Of a stretch of 64,000 nt of DNA, positions 17,764 through 25,585 are shown one piece after another (within the stretch, counting starts at the first letter, position 1; the number at the start of each line of letters is the position of its first letter). Made by a program: the position numbers and the translations under genes. The notes under the pieces were generated by a model. That model was given only the letters and a program-made list of their open reading frames with translations, searched no databases and was not told the origin of the DNA. Source of the DNA: Rikenellaceae bacterium (GTDB taxonomy: Bacteria > Bacteroidota > Bacteroidia > Bacteroidales > Rikenellaceae); the NCBI GenBank assembly GCA_015059905.1, contig SUZN01000003.1, positions 124,001 through 188,000 of the forward strand, written 5' to 3'.

Positions 17764-18861
17764 ATGAGTGAATTTATTGTTTCGGCAAGAAAATATCGTC
17801 CCGCAACGTTTGCGTCGGTAGTAGGACAACAGAGCATCACCTCAACGCTGAAAAATGCGATTGAGCGTGGTCAGTTGGCGCACGCATACCTCTTTTGCGG
17901 ACCTCGCGGAGTGGGTAAGACGACGTGTGCCCGTATCTTTGCCAAGGCGATAAACTGTATGAACCCCAACGGCGCCGAGGCGTGCAACGAATGCGAGTCG
18001 TGCCGTTCGTTCAACGAGGGTCGCTCGCTGAATATTCACGAGCTGGATGCCGCATCGAACAACTCGGTGGATGACATCCGTTCACTTATCGACCAGGTGC
18101 GTATCCTGCCACAGATTGGCAAATACTCGCTCTTCATCATCGACGAGGTGCATATGCTCTCACAGCAGGCATTCAACGCCTTTCTAAAGACGCTGGAGGA
18201 GCCACCCAAGCACGCAGTATTTATCCTCGCCACAACCGAGAAGCACAAGATTATCCCAACTATTCTGTCGCGTTGTCAGGTCCATGATTTCAACCGCATC
18301 AAGATTGAGGATGCCGTTGGTTATCTGAAGCATATCGCCCAGCAGGAGGGTGTTACATTTGACGAAGAGTCGCTCAACCTCATAGCACAGAAGGCCGACG
18401 GAGGTATGCGTGATGCGCTCTCGATGTTCGACAAGGCGGTATCGTTCTGCAACTCGCAGCTTCAGTACAAGGAGGTGGCGCAGACACTCAACGTGCTTGA
18501 TTATGACACCTACTTCACGATGACCGACCTGCTGCTTGCTGGGGATTACACCACAGCCCTCATACGCTTTGATGAGGTGCTGTCGAAGGGTTTCTCGGCG
18601 CAGACATTTATGAGCGGACTCAACCAGCATATGCGCGATTTGCTGCTGGCAAAGGGTCCCGCCATATCACTTATCGAATTGACAGGCTCGCTGCTTGAGC
18701 GTTATCGCCAGCAGGCGGCGCAATGCAGCACGGAGTTCCTTTTTGGTACAATATCTCTACTCACGGAGGCAGACGGCAAGATAAAGCAGTCGTCAAATCA
18801 GAGATTGTTGGTTGAGCTGGGACTTATGAAGATAGCAGGTCTCGGCAAAAAAAAAAAATGA
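17764..18861 (+). CDS. dnaX: DNA polymerase III subunit gamma (short zero-frame product of dnaX)
   Basis: A 365-residue protein covering the clamp-loader ATPase: Walker A CGPRGVGKT, four zinc-binding cysteines in CMNPNGAEACNECESC, Walker B SLFIIDEVHML, sensor 1 FILATTEKHKIIPTILSRCQ, and the helical oligomerisation domain (about 230-360). Translation in this frame ends with GLGKKKK and TGA directly after a run of twelve A. The proline/threonine linker and C-terminal polymerase-binding domain continue in a different frame (18860-19588). The start ATG 17764 is set by the promoter. Either this is a slippage-controlled gamma/tau gene or the homopolymer is miscounted by one base. Confidence 0.93.
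   Translation: MSEFIVSARKYRPATFASVVGQQSITSTLKNAIERGQLAHAYLFCGPRGVGKTTCARIFAKAINCMNPNGAEACNECESCRSFNEGRSLNIHELDAASNNSVDDIRSLIDQVRILPQIGKYSLFIIDEVHMLSQQAFNAFLKTLEEPPKHAVFILATTEKHKIIPTILSRCQVHDFNRIKIEDAVGYLKHIAQQEGVTFDEESLNLIAQKADGGMRDALSMFDKAVSFCNSQLQYKEVAQTLNVLDYDTYFTMTDLLLAGDYTTALIRFDEVLSKGFSAQTFMSGLNQHMRDLLLAKGPAISLIELTGSLLERYRQQAAQCSTEFLFGTISLLTEADGKIKQSSNQRLLVELGLMKIAGLGKKKK
18847..18861 (+). promoter_or_regulatory. A12 slippery run followed by TGA inside dnaX
   Basis: Twelve consecutive A (18847-18858, four AAA codons) then TGA. Losing one A, or a +1 ribosomal shift, joins the upstream frame to the tau-specific domain; the other alternative frame ends at TAG 18873-18875 after adding MMQSL. 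Runs of nine or more A are known to cause RNA polymerase slippage, as in Thermus dnaX. Confidence 0.7.
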
Positions 18862-19588
18862 TGCAGAGCCTTTAGAGGAGTCTTACACTCTGCCCGAGCT
18901 ACCTACCACTATCACACCTCCACAATCAGCGCCTACAAACGTTGCGACACCCCCTACTGCTACACCACCCACTGCGCCCGCCAAGGCGGAGCAAACTGTG
19001 GTTGCGCCAACGGCAAACCCTATTACAGCAGAGCCAAAGCCCGACACAGATGTTGAGACTCCCTCGCCAAGAGACGCAACACCAACGCCTACAGTCGAGC
19101 CACAGCCACAAATATCTACGCGCCGCACATCGCTTGCAGGTTTTTCAATCTCGTCGCTTATGAACGAGACAGTGGTTAGCAACGATACGCCCAAGGATGA
19201 GCCTGCAAAGGTGCAGGAGCAGCCAAAGTATGACCCTGCGACCGAGCAGAAGATTTCATCGCAGCGCGATGCTGTGATTGCTGCCATCCTGGAGGAGCGT
19301 CCCCGCTTTGTGGTTGCCTTTGAGAAGATGCACGTAGAGGGTCACACCATTATGCTTGAGGTACCATCGCAGACTCTATACGAGGAGATTATGCGCTCAA
19401 AGACCGAGATACTGCTCCAGATTGTACGCACGGCAGGCATCAACGGCTCGCTTGAGATGGAGATTAAGGTAAACGAGCAAATCCGTGCGGCACGCCCAAT
19501 CAAGCTGGAGGACCGCATAAAATATATGATTGAGAGAAATCCGCAGCTCGCCACATTGAAGAGCCTGCTGGATATGGAATATGAGTAA
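18860..19588 (+). CDS. dnaX: DnaX tau-specific linker and C-terminal domain (shifted frame)
   Basis: Open from the A run to TAA 19588. It reads [15 protein letters not shown], then a Pro/Thr/Ala/Val-rich linker of roughly 100 residues, then a folded domain from about [12 protein letters not shown] to the end, where [18 protein letters not shown] and a final LLDMEYE resemble the C-termini of Bacteroidetes DnaX proteins. There is no credible independent start. The first candidate (GTG 18998) lies inside the low-complexity linker. Joined to the upstream part with one base skipped, full-length tau would be 607 residues. This domain binds the polymerase core and helicase in other bacteria. It precedes tyrS by 20 bp. 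Confidence 0.85.
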   Translation, partial: DAEPLEESYTLPELPTTITPPQSAPTNVATPPTATPPTAPAKAEQTVVAPTANPITAEPKPDTDVETPSPRDATPTPTVEPQPQISTRRTSLAGFSISSLMNETVVSNDTPKDEPAKVQEQPKYDPATEQKISSQRDAVIAAILEERPRFVVAFEKMHVEGHTIMLEVPSQTLYEEIMRSKTEILLQIVRTAGINGSLEMEIKVNEQIRAARPIKLEDRIKYMIERNPQLATLKSLLDMEYE

Positions 19589-19608
19589 TTACAAATAAAA
19601 ATAAGACA

Positions 19609-20907
19609 ATGGCAACAAAGAACTTTGTAGAGGAGCTGGAGTGGCGTGGTATGATTCACACCATTATGCCTGGCGCAAAGGAGCAGCTCGAGAAGGAGAT
19701 GACAACAGCTTACCTGGGTATTGACCCTACGGCAGATTCATTGCATATCGGTCACCTGGTGGGTGTAATGATTTTGAAGCATTTTCAGATGTGCGGACAC
19801 CGCCCTATCGCTCTGATTGGTGGTGCTACGGGTATGATTGGCGACCCAAGTGGTAAGTCGCAGGAGCGTAACCTTCTGGACGAGGCTACATTGCGTCACA
19901 ATCAGGAGGCTATCAAGAATCAGCTGGCGAAGCTGCTGGACTTCGAGTCAGAGGCAGAGAACAAGGCGATGCTGGTGAACAACTACGACTGGATGAAGGA
20001 GTTTTCATTCCTTGACTTCGCACGTGACATCGGCAAGTGCATCACCGTAAACTATATGATGGCGAAGGACTCTGTGAAGAAGCGTTTCAGCGGCGAGGGC
20101 GACGGTATGTCGTTCACAGAGTTCACATATCAGCTCTTGCAGGGTTACGACTTCCTGCACCTCTACCAGACCCTGAACTGCAAGGTGCAGCTGGGTGGTG
20201 CTGACCAGTGGGGTAACATCACCACAGGTACAGAGCTTATCCGCCGCAAGCTGGGTCACGAGGCAGAGGCATTTGCCATCACCTGCCCTCTTATCACCAA
20301 GGCTGACGGCACGAAGTTCGGCAAGACCGAGAGTGGCAACGTATGGCTCTCGCCAGCCTACACATCGCCATATAAGTTCTATCAGTTCTGGTTGAACGTA
20401 AGCGACGAGGATGCAAAGCGCTATATCAAGATTTTCACGCTGCTCGACCGCGAGACTATCGACTCACTCATCGCACGCCACGAGGAGGCGCCACACCTGC
20501 GTGAGTTGCAGAAGACTCTGGCAAAGGAGATTACCACAATGATTCACTCCGCAGAGGAGTACGAGAAGGCTGTCGAGGCTTCGCAGATTCTCTTTGGCGG
20601 TGCTACATCGGAGGCGCTGAAGCGTTTGGATGAGCAGACTCTGTTGCAGGTGTTCGAGGGTGTGCCACAGTTCACAATCAAGAAGGAGCAGCTGGGTTGC
20701 ACGTTTGTTGATTTGTGCGCCGACCTTACAAAGGTATTCCCATCGAAGGGCGAGTGCCGCAAGATGGTACAGGGCGGTGGCGTATCGCTGAACAAGGAGA
20801 AGGTTGCAGACCCTATGCGTGCCGTCAGCGAGGCTGACCTTATCGCGGGCAAGTATATGATTGCACAGCGCGGCAAGAAGAACTACTACCTCATTATCGT
20901 TGAGTAA
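19609..20907 (+). CDS. tyrS: Tyrosyl-tRNA synthetase
   Basis: A 432-residue class I synthetase. The HIGH motif is SLHIGHLVG (about residue 47) and the KMSKS counterpart is KFGKTESG (about 243), as in bacterial Tyr[10 protein letters not shown] lies in the tyrosine and ATP pocket. The C-terminal S4-like RNA-binding domain ends the protein ([17 protein letters not shown]). It lies 20 bp after dnaX and 11 bp before folB, probably one transcript ending at the terminator at 21286. Confidence 0.97.
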   Translation: MATKNFVEELEWRGMIHTIMPGAKEQLEKEMTTAYLGIDPTADSLHIGHLVGVMILKHFQMCGHRPIALIGGATGMIGDPSGKSQERNLLDEATLRHNQEAIKNQLAKLLDFESEAENKAMLVNNYDWMKEFSFLDFARDIGKCITVNYMMAKDSVKKRFSGEGDGMSFTEFTYQLLQGYDFLHLYQTLNCKVQLGGADQWGNITTGTELIRRKLGHEAEAFAITCPLITKADGTKFGKTESGNVWLSPAYTSPYKFYQFWLNVSDEDAKRYIKIFTLLDRETIDSLIARHEEAPHLRELQKTLAKEITTMIHSAEEYEKAVEASQILFGGATSEALKRLDEQTLLQVFEGVPQFTIKKEQLGCTFVDLCADLTKVFPSKGECRKMVQGGGVSLNKEKVADPMRAVSEADLIAGKYMIAQRGKKNYYLIIVE

Positions 20908-20918
20908 ATTTTTCGGCT

Positions 20919-21272
20919 ATGCTCTATACAATCACACTTCAGCAGATGGAGTTCCGCGCCTATCACGGCTGCTACGACTTGGAGCAGAGAGTGGGCAACC
21001 GCTTTGTGGTGGAGTTGCGCCTCACAACCGAGCTTGGCGAGGTGGCGGCGGAGGATGCCGTTGAGAAGGCGGTGAACTACCTTACCGTATATGAGATTAC
21101 GCGCGAGGTGATGCGTAAGACGTGCCGCACCATCGAGGCTGTGGCGCAGAATATCATCACGGCAGTGAAGGAGCGCTATCCGCAGATTGTGGAGATTGAG
21201 TGTAGCGTAGCGAAGCTTGCACCGCCCCTCGGCGGCAAGGTCGGGCGCGTGAGTGTTACGCTGAAAGGATAA
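20919..21272 (+). CDS. folB: Dihydroneopterin aldolase
   Basis: A 117-residue FolB, normal length. The enzyme converts 7,8-dihydroneopterin to 6-hydroxymethyl-7,8-dihydropterin in folate synthesis. The family motif is at the start: FRAYHGCYDLEQRVGNRF, including the catalytic Glu and the Tyr/His substrate residues, followed by NYLTVYEI and the T-fold strand IECSVAKLAPPLGG. It follows tyrS by 11 bp and is followed by a strong terminator. Confidence 0.92.
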   Translation: MLYTITLQQMEFRAYHGCYDLEQRVGNRFVVELRLTTELGEVAAEDAVEKAVNYLTVYEITREVMRKTCRTIEAVAQNIITAVKERYPQIVEIECSVAKLAPPLGGKVGRVSVTLKG

Positions 21273-21285
21273 AACCATTTTGGAG

Positions 21286-21320
21286 GGCTGTCCAACTATC
21301 TTGTTGCGACAGCCTTTTTT
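21286..21320 (+). terminator. Terminator after folB
   Basis: GGCTGTC / GACAGCC with a 15-nt loop followed by T6. It ends the dnaX-tyrS-folB unit. Base composition becomes strongly AT-rich just after it. Confidence 0.8.
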
Positions 21321-21444
21321 CTTTTTTAGCCAATAAAAATTATCACAATTTTCGGCATTTTGGTTTAACTCTTAAACCCAAAAATCAACAAAACTTCCAC
21401 CACTGAAGCAAATTATTAAAAGTTTTAATTTATTATTAAAAATA

Positions 21445-21476
21445 TTTGTTTTATTATTGCTTATTTATTAACTTTG
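21445..21476 (+). promoter_or_regulatory. Promoter of the first AT-rich-island lipoprotein
   Basis: TTTG (21445-21448) as -33 and TAACTTTG (21469-21476) as -7, 20 bp apart, 30 bp before the ATG at 21507. Confidence 0.7.
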
Positions 21477-21506
21477 CATCAGGTTAAAAACTAAATTTTA
21501 GGTGAT

Positions 21507-22244
21507 ATGAGAAGATTGTTATTATTTGCATTGCTTGCGACAATGTGCGTTGCTTGCAAGAATGAACTTGCGGATGTGTTTCCTTCAGAGAAAATGAAAT
21601 CAGTTCATTTGATTGACGAATATATTCGTTGGGACAAAATAAATCTTACACCATACTCTGATTCAGAAAGAAAGATTATCAACGTTTATTTCGAGGATGA
21701 AGCACCCTGCAATGATATTGTATCCAAAGAGTATGCTGCGGTGTGGAATAAATCTCCAAAGCAGAGTTACATCGTCTCTACTGAAGGTTTTGATGAGTTG
21801 GCAGAAAAACATAATGATGTTGGCTATGATTGGGAAGTATTGGTAGTATATGATATAAGCCATGAAGCTGCTGATGTAATATATTGCCATGTAGCGTTAG
21901 AGAGGGGATTGAAAAAGATTGAGATTGTAAGTGATAGTGATTTTGACAAGGAGCATCCCGCAGGCAAGAGCCTTAACGATGTGGTTAAATTCTATGGGTA
22001 CAATTATTCACAATATCTCACATCAAACGTAAACAAGAAAAATGTTGATATCGAAAATACCCATTTGGGATATTTTGAGAAAATGTGTAACGAATTAACA
22101 GAGTCTGACCTAAAAATATTAGGAAATTTTGTTGCTGTGGAATTTATGAAAAAACCAACCCTTGCAAAAAACCAAAAATTGACAATCACGGTTACTGATA
22201 TTGATGGCGAGATTTACTCCAACACGGTGGAAGTAAAGTTTTAG
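21507..22244 (+). CDS. Lipoprotein of unknown function, paralogue A
   Basis: A 245-residue lipoprotein (lipobox MCVAC, Cys17). I do not recognise the family. It shares with the gene at 22426 the block IEIVSDSDFDKEHPAGKSLNDVV (there DADFDEKHPAGVSLMDYV) and an almost identical end, GEIYSNTVEVKF against GEVYSDTVEVKF, so the two are paralogues with a conserved C-terminal half and a variable N-terminal half. The gene is much richer in A and T than the flanking housekeeping genes, which suggests transfer. A fragment of a C10-type protease lies between the two paralogues. Confidence 0.75.
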   Translation: MRRLLLFALLATMCVACKNELADVFPSEKMKSVHLIDEYIRWDKINLTPYSDSERKIINVYFEDEAPCNDIVSKEYAAVWNKSPKQSYIVSTEGFDELAEKHNDVGYDWEVLVVYDISHEAADVIYCHVALERGLKKIEIVSDSDFDKEHPAGKSLNDVVKFYGYNYSQYLTSNVNKKNVDIENTHLGYFEKMCNELTESDLKILGNFVAVEFMKKPTLAKNQKLTITVTDIDGEIYSNTVEVKF

Positions 22245-22245
22245 C

Positions 22246-22413
22246 GTCAAAGAAATCGAACATAGTAACAATACTTACACATCTACCGAAATAATAGAAG
22301 AACAGGAAAAATATTACTTGCATTGCAATTATGGATGGGGTGGAGAAGCCTCTGGAACAACAGGAGCGAAAAATCTTGTAAAACAATTTAGCTGCTTATA
22401 TATCGCCCAATAA
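22246..22413 (+). pseudogene. Remnant of a C10 (streptopain-like) cysteine protease C-terminus
   Basis: Between the two lipoprotein genes one frame reads VKEIEHSNNTYTSTEIIEEQ, then EKYYLHCNYGWGGEASG, and runs to TAA at 22411-22413. The string YLHCNYGWGG is the conserved segment just after the catalytic histidine of C10 peptidases (streptopain, Bacteroides Bfp proteases). Nothing upstream in any frame encodes the rest: the frame is closed by a TAA at 22234 inside the neighbouring gene. Only about 55 residues of C-terminus survive, and the usual GYY after GWGG is altered. I read it as the scar of a deleted protease gene. Confidence 0.55.
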
Positions 22414-22425
22414 ATAATAAAAGTT

Positions 22426-23148
22426 ATGAAACTAATACAAAAAATAATTACATTTCTTTGTCTGTTGGTTTGCTGTTCTTGTGAAAATTCAACATATTTG
22501 GGGTCTGATACTTACAAGGCTTTTCACTTGATAAATGCTTATGTTGATACTAATGCTCCTCAATTAAGGAGTAGCTTTGATATTGGCGAAATATTTAGAA
22601 TAGATATAGAATTTAATAGTGACAATGCTGACTTATATTACTCCAAAGAGTTTGCGGATGTGAGTAAAAAAAATCAGAGCGAAGAACAGCTAAGAAAATT
22701 CATAAATTTGGCGAATAAAAACAATGATATATTACAATGGGAGCCTTGGTATGAAACTTTCGGTGGGTCACAAAAAAAACAAACTTATCATACAGGAGGT
22801 ACTTTTTATGCGCTAGCAAAAGGAATTAGGCAAATCGAGATTGTGAGCGATGCTGATTTCGACGAGAAGCATCCTGCGGGAGTTTCGTTGATGGATTATG
22901 TAACCCTTACCATTGATACTTATAGCGATTTAATGGGAGCAACGTCACTGCCAAACGATGTTATATACGATACCCGTCAAACTAAAGCGTACAAAGAATA
23001 CACAGCCGAGGAGTTGTCCGTAGTTGGCACTTGGTGGATTTTGAAACTTGCAGCATCTCCCTCTTTGTCAAAAAACCACAACCTCACCGTTACCATAACC
23101 TTCGACGATGGCGAGGTTTACTCCGACACGGTGGAGGTAAAGTTTTAG
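22426..23148 (+). CDS. Lipoprotein of unknown function, paralogue B
   Basis: A 240-residue lipoprotein (lipobox VCCSC, Cys19) paralogous to the 21507 gene. Conserved features are an early HLIxAY/HLIDEY motif, GIRQIEIVSDADFDEKHPAG, and the C-terminal NHNLTVTITFDDGEVYSD segment. Like its paralogue it is AT-rich, with runs of A (for example KKNQSEE and SQKKQT). The C-terminal strand-rich end suggests an immunoglobulin-like or beta-sandwich fold, which is a guess. It starts 12 bp after the protease remnant. Confidence 0.72.
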   Translation: MKLIQKIITFLCLLVCCSCENSTYLGSDTYKAFHLINAYVDTNAPQLRSSFDIGEIFRIDIEFNSDNADLYYSKEFADVSKKNQSEEQLRKFINLANKNNDILQWEPWYETFGGSQKKQTYHTGGTFYALAKGIRQIEIVSDADFDEKHPAGVSLMDYVTLTIDTYSDLMGATSLPNDVIYDTRQTKAYKEYTAEELSVVGTWWILKLAASPSLSKNHNLTVTITFDDGEVYSDTVEVKF

Positions 23149-23172
23149 TGCGCGGTAACAATCCACAACTTT

Positions 23173-23208
23173 ATGGCGTAGCAACAAGAGGGTTGCGCCA
23201 TATTTTTT
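23173..23208 (+). terminator. Terminator after lipoprotein B
   Basis: ATGGCGtaGCAAC, AAGAG loop, GGTTGCGCCAT, then A and T6. Confidence 0.8.
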
Positions 23209-23250
23209 GCATTTAAGCACATTCAGCAGTACAAAAAGGCGTTTTTTCAC

Positions 23251-23258
23251 TATCTTTG
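23251..23258 (+). promoter_or_regulatory. Promoter of the NSS transporter, -7 TATCTTTG
   Basis: Perfect -7 match about 130 bp before the ATG at 23390. The predicted 5' leader contains a REP-like repeat (23281-23316). Confidence 0.65.
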
Positions 23259-23280
23259 CCCCATTGTTAGGTTAAAATCA

Positions 23281-23316
23281 GAGATTGCCACGTCGCTTGC
23301 GCTCCTCGCAATGACG
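23281..23316 (-). repeat. REP-like repeat unit
   Basis: GAGATTGCCACGTCGC ... CCTCGCAATGACG; reverse complement of the unit at 13384. It lies in the predicted leader of the transporter mRNA. Confidence 0.8.
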
Positions 23317-23389
23317 AGAAAGAGCCAAGTGAGAGGATTGTTCGCACCACGCAACGAAGCTAAGGCAACTCAACCGTATTCAGAAAATT

Positions 23390-24733
23390 ATGAGTGAACA
23401 ACCAAGAGCCTCGTTTGGAGGCAAGTTAAGTGCAATTTTAGTTGCAGCGGGTTCGGCAATCGGACTTGGCAGCATCTGGCGCTTCCCATATATGGCGGGC
23501 GAGAATGGCGGTGCAGCATTTCTGCTGGTATATCTGCTCTGCGTATTTGTGGTGGGCATACCCGTTATGCTCGGCGAGTTCGCCGTAGGACGTGCCACAA
23601 AGTTAAATGCCGTGGGCGGCTTTCGCTCACTCTCACGCCCCTGGCGCTGGCTGGGCTACAATGGCGTGCTGGGCGCATTGCTGATTTCGGGCTACTACTA
23701 CATCGTGGCGGGATGGTCGCTGGAGTATATGGTAAGCTCATTCGGCAATCTATACTCATCGGGCGCACCTTTCTCGGAGCAGTTTGCAGCGTTCCAGGCT
23801 TCGCCACGACAGGCTATCTATACCGTTATCTTCATCCTGCTCACGCACCTTATCATCATTCGTGGTGTGGAGAAGGGAATTGAGAAGGCATCGAAGGTGA
23901 TGATGCCCGCGTTGCTTGTCATCCTTGTAATTATGGCTGTAAGGGTAGCATTTATGCCTGGCGCAGCCGAGGGTTACCGCTTCTTCCTCAACCCCGACTT
24001 TAAGGTGGCATTCTCGCCAAACACAATCTTCACAGCCATCGGTCAGGCGTTCTTCTCGTTGTCGGTGGGTATGGGTTGTATGGTAACCTACGCATCATAT
24101 TTCAAGAAGGATAACAACCTCACAGGCACCTCGATGAGCGTTGCCCTGCTGACGCTGATGGTGGCAGTGCTGGCGGGTCTGGTAATCTTCCCAGCAGTAT
24201 TCAGTGCAGGGCTAGAGCCTGCGGAGGGTGCATCGCTTATCTTCAACACGCTGCCCGAGATTTTCAAGGATATGCCATTTGCAGCTGTGTGGTCGGCGGC
24301 ATTCTTCCTGCTGCTGACGCTGGCGTCGCTCACCTCGACAATATCATTCCACGAGGTGCTGACAGCCTATTTTGCCGAGGAGCACAAACTTTCACGCAAG
24401 TGGGCAACACGCCTTACATCGGCACTCTCGATTGCGCTCTGTATGCTCTCGCTCTATTGGGTATTCGACATTGATTTTGCAGGCATCAAGATGGAGAACG
24501 CATCGTGCTTCGACCTCTTTGACTATGTAACAGCAAATATCCTTATGCCACTCGGCGGTCTTTTGACCTGTATCTTTGTGGCGTGGCGGATGAAGCCAGA
24601 GTTCCTGCGCGACGAGATGACCAACTACGGCAAACTGAAGGGCAGAGCCTATCCGCTGCTGCGTTTTGCGTTGCGATTTGTCACACCGCTGCTGATAATC
24701 TATATCTTTATCAAGAATTTGGGATTGTTCTAA
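23390..24733 (+). CDS. Sodium-dependent NSS (LeuT/MhsT-type) amino-acid transporter
   Basis: A 447-residue inner-membrane protein with about 11 transmembrane helices, typical of bacterial NSS transporters. TM1 carries the hallmark unwound region LVAAGSAIGLGSIWRFPYMAG, where sodium and substrate bind; NGGAAFLLVY and GIPVMLGEFAVGR also match. TM6 contains FFSLSVGMGCMVTYASYF, the second unwound segment. The family imports amino acids with sodium; aromatic or branched residues are common substrates but the actual one is not readable. It stands alone and ends in a long palindromic terminator shared with the convergent ferritin gene. Confidence 0.93.
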   Translation: MSEQPRASFGGKLSAILVAAGSAIGLGSIWRFPYMAGENGGAAFLLVYLLCVFVVGIPVMLGEFAVGRATKLNAVGGFRSLSRPWRWLGYNGVLGALLISGYYYIVAGWSLEYMVSSFGNLYSSGAPFSEQFAAFQASPRQAIYTVIFILLTHLIIIRGVEKGIEKASKVMMPALLVILVIMAVRVAFMPGAAEGYRFFLNPDFKVAFSPNTIFTAIGQAFFSLSVGMGCMVTYASYFKKDNNLTGTSMSVALLTLMVAVLAGLVIFPAVFSAGLEPAEGASLIFNTLPEIFKDMPFAAVWSAAFFLLLTLASLTSTISFHEVLTAYFAEEHKLSRKWATRLTSALSIALCMLSLYWVFDIDFAGIKMENASCFDLFDYVTANILMPLGGLLTCIFVAWRMKPEFLRDEMTNYGKLKGRAYPLLRFALRFVTPLLIIYIFIKNLGLF

Positions 24734-24780
24734 TGAATTGGAAAGGGAGAGCTGTAACGCTCTCCCTTTCCAATTCATTA
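24731..24780. terminator. Bidirectional terminator, 22-bp perfect palindrome arms
   Basis: Arms TAATGAATTGGAAAGGGAGA(GC) and their exact complement around a 6-nt loop TGTAAC. It begins at the stop codon of the transporter gene and serves both it and the convergent ferritin gene. Confidence 0.85.
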
Positions 24781-24804
24781 ACCCAAATTTATCCACTAAT
24801 CAAA

Positions 24805-25323
24805 CTACTCCTTAACCAACGGCGATGGTGTTGAATATACTCTTGCCGCCATCTCCTTGTCAATCATATACAAGCCGAGCTTGTTGCAATCAATCATTCG
24901 CAGTTGGTCGATAATCTCGCGTGCGCTATCCTCCTCCTCGACCTGCTCATCAACAAACCAAGTGAGCATCGAGCGTGTCGCGTGATCCTTCTCCTCGATG
25001 GCGAGGTTGTAAAGGTCGTTAATGAGCGATGTAACCTTCTGCTCGTGAGTGAGCGTCTGCTCAAACATCGCCAGCGCGCTATCCCACTCGGTATCCACAG
25101 CCGCAATAGGCTCAAGCAACACGCGTCCACCACGTGAAAGCAGATAGTTGATAAAAATCTGTGCGTGGTCCTGCTCCTCCTTGAACTGGATGGCAAACCA
25201 ATTTGCCACGCCCTTCAAACCCTTGTCGGCAGCAGCCATTGACATCGAAAGATATAAATATGCCGACCACATCTCGGCGTTAATCTGTGCATTCAGAGCA
25301 CTCTGCATTTTCTGTGATAACAT
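24805..25323 (-). CDS. ftnA: Non-haem bacterial ferritin
   Basis: A 172-residue ferritin that stores iron as a ferric mineral in a 24-subunit shell. The four-helix bundle is complete; ferroxidase residues are visible in NAQINAEMWSAYLYLSM (Glu17, Tyr24 region), FKEEQDHAQIF (Glu and His of the ExxH motif) and the later WFVDEQVEEEDSA. The start matches family N-termini (MLSQKMQSALNAQIN). It is a single-gene unit with its own promoter. Confidence 0.95.
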   Translation of the reverse strand: MLSQKMQSALNAQINAEMWSAYLYLSMSMAAADKGLKGVANWFAIQFKEEQDHAQIFINYLLSRGGRVLLEPIAAVDTEWDSALAMFEQTLTHEQKVTSLINDLYNLAIEEKDHATRSMLTWFVDEQVEEEDSAREIIDQLRMIDCNKLGLYMIDKEMAARVYSTPSPLVKE

Positions 25324-25371
25324 AATTTTGTTGTTTTATGAGGTTTTTACTTTTCTTCTGTTTTTCTATTG

Positions 25372-25379
25372 CAAAAGTA
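25372..25379 (-). promoter_or_regulatory. Ferritin promoter, -7 TACTTTTG
   Basis: Reads TACTTTTG on the minus strand, 48 bp before the ferritin ATG. No Fur-type box could be made out with confidence. Confidence 0.6.
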
Positions 25380-25515
25380 GTTCCCAAGCGAGGCAAAAAC
25401 AACAATTTTCAATCGTTTCTTCTGATGGCGCTATAAGCTAAACTTATAACGCGCAAAAACAATGCACCGTTTTTGTTATATTTGATATTATGTTGTTTTA
25501 TTCCACTTTTTTTTC

Positions 25516-25523
25516 TAACTTTG
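25516..25523 (+). promoter_or_regulatory. Fumarase promoter, -7 TAACTTTG
   Basis: Matches TAnnTTTG and lies downstream of the earlier in-frame start codons, which favours ATG 25586 as the translation start. Confidence 0.7.
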
Positions 25524-25585
25524 TGAGGATATATCAGATAATAAGAGAGAAATATTCTACAAAAACAAATAAAACAAATTTAGCT

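Noticed and set aside
24583..24834. Open frame crossing the NSS stop and the palindromic terminator
   Set aside because: The coding signal ends at 24733; the extension is the palindrome itself read through.
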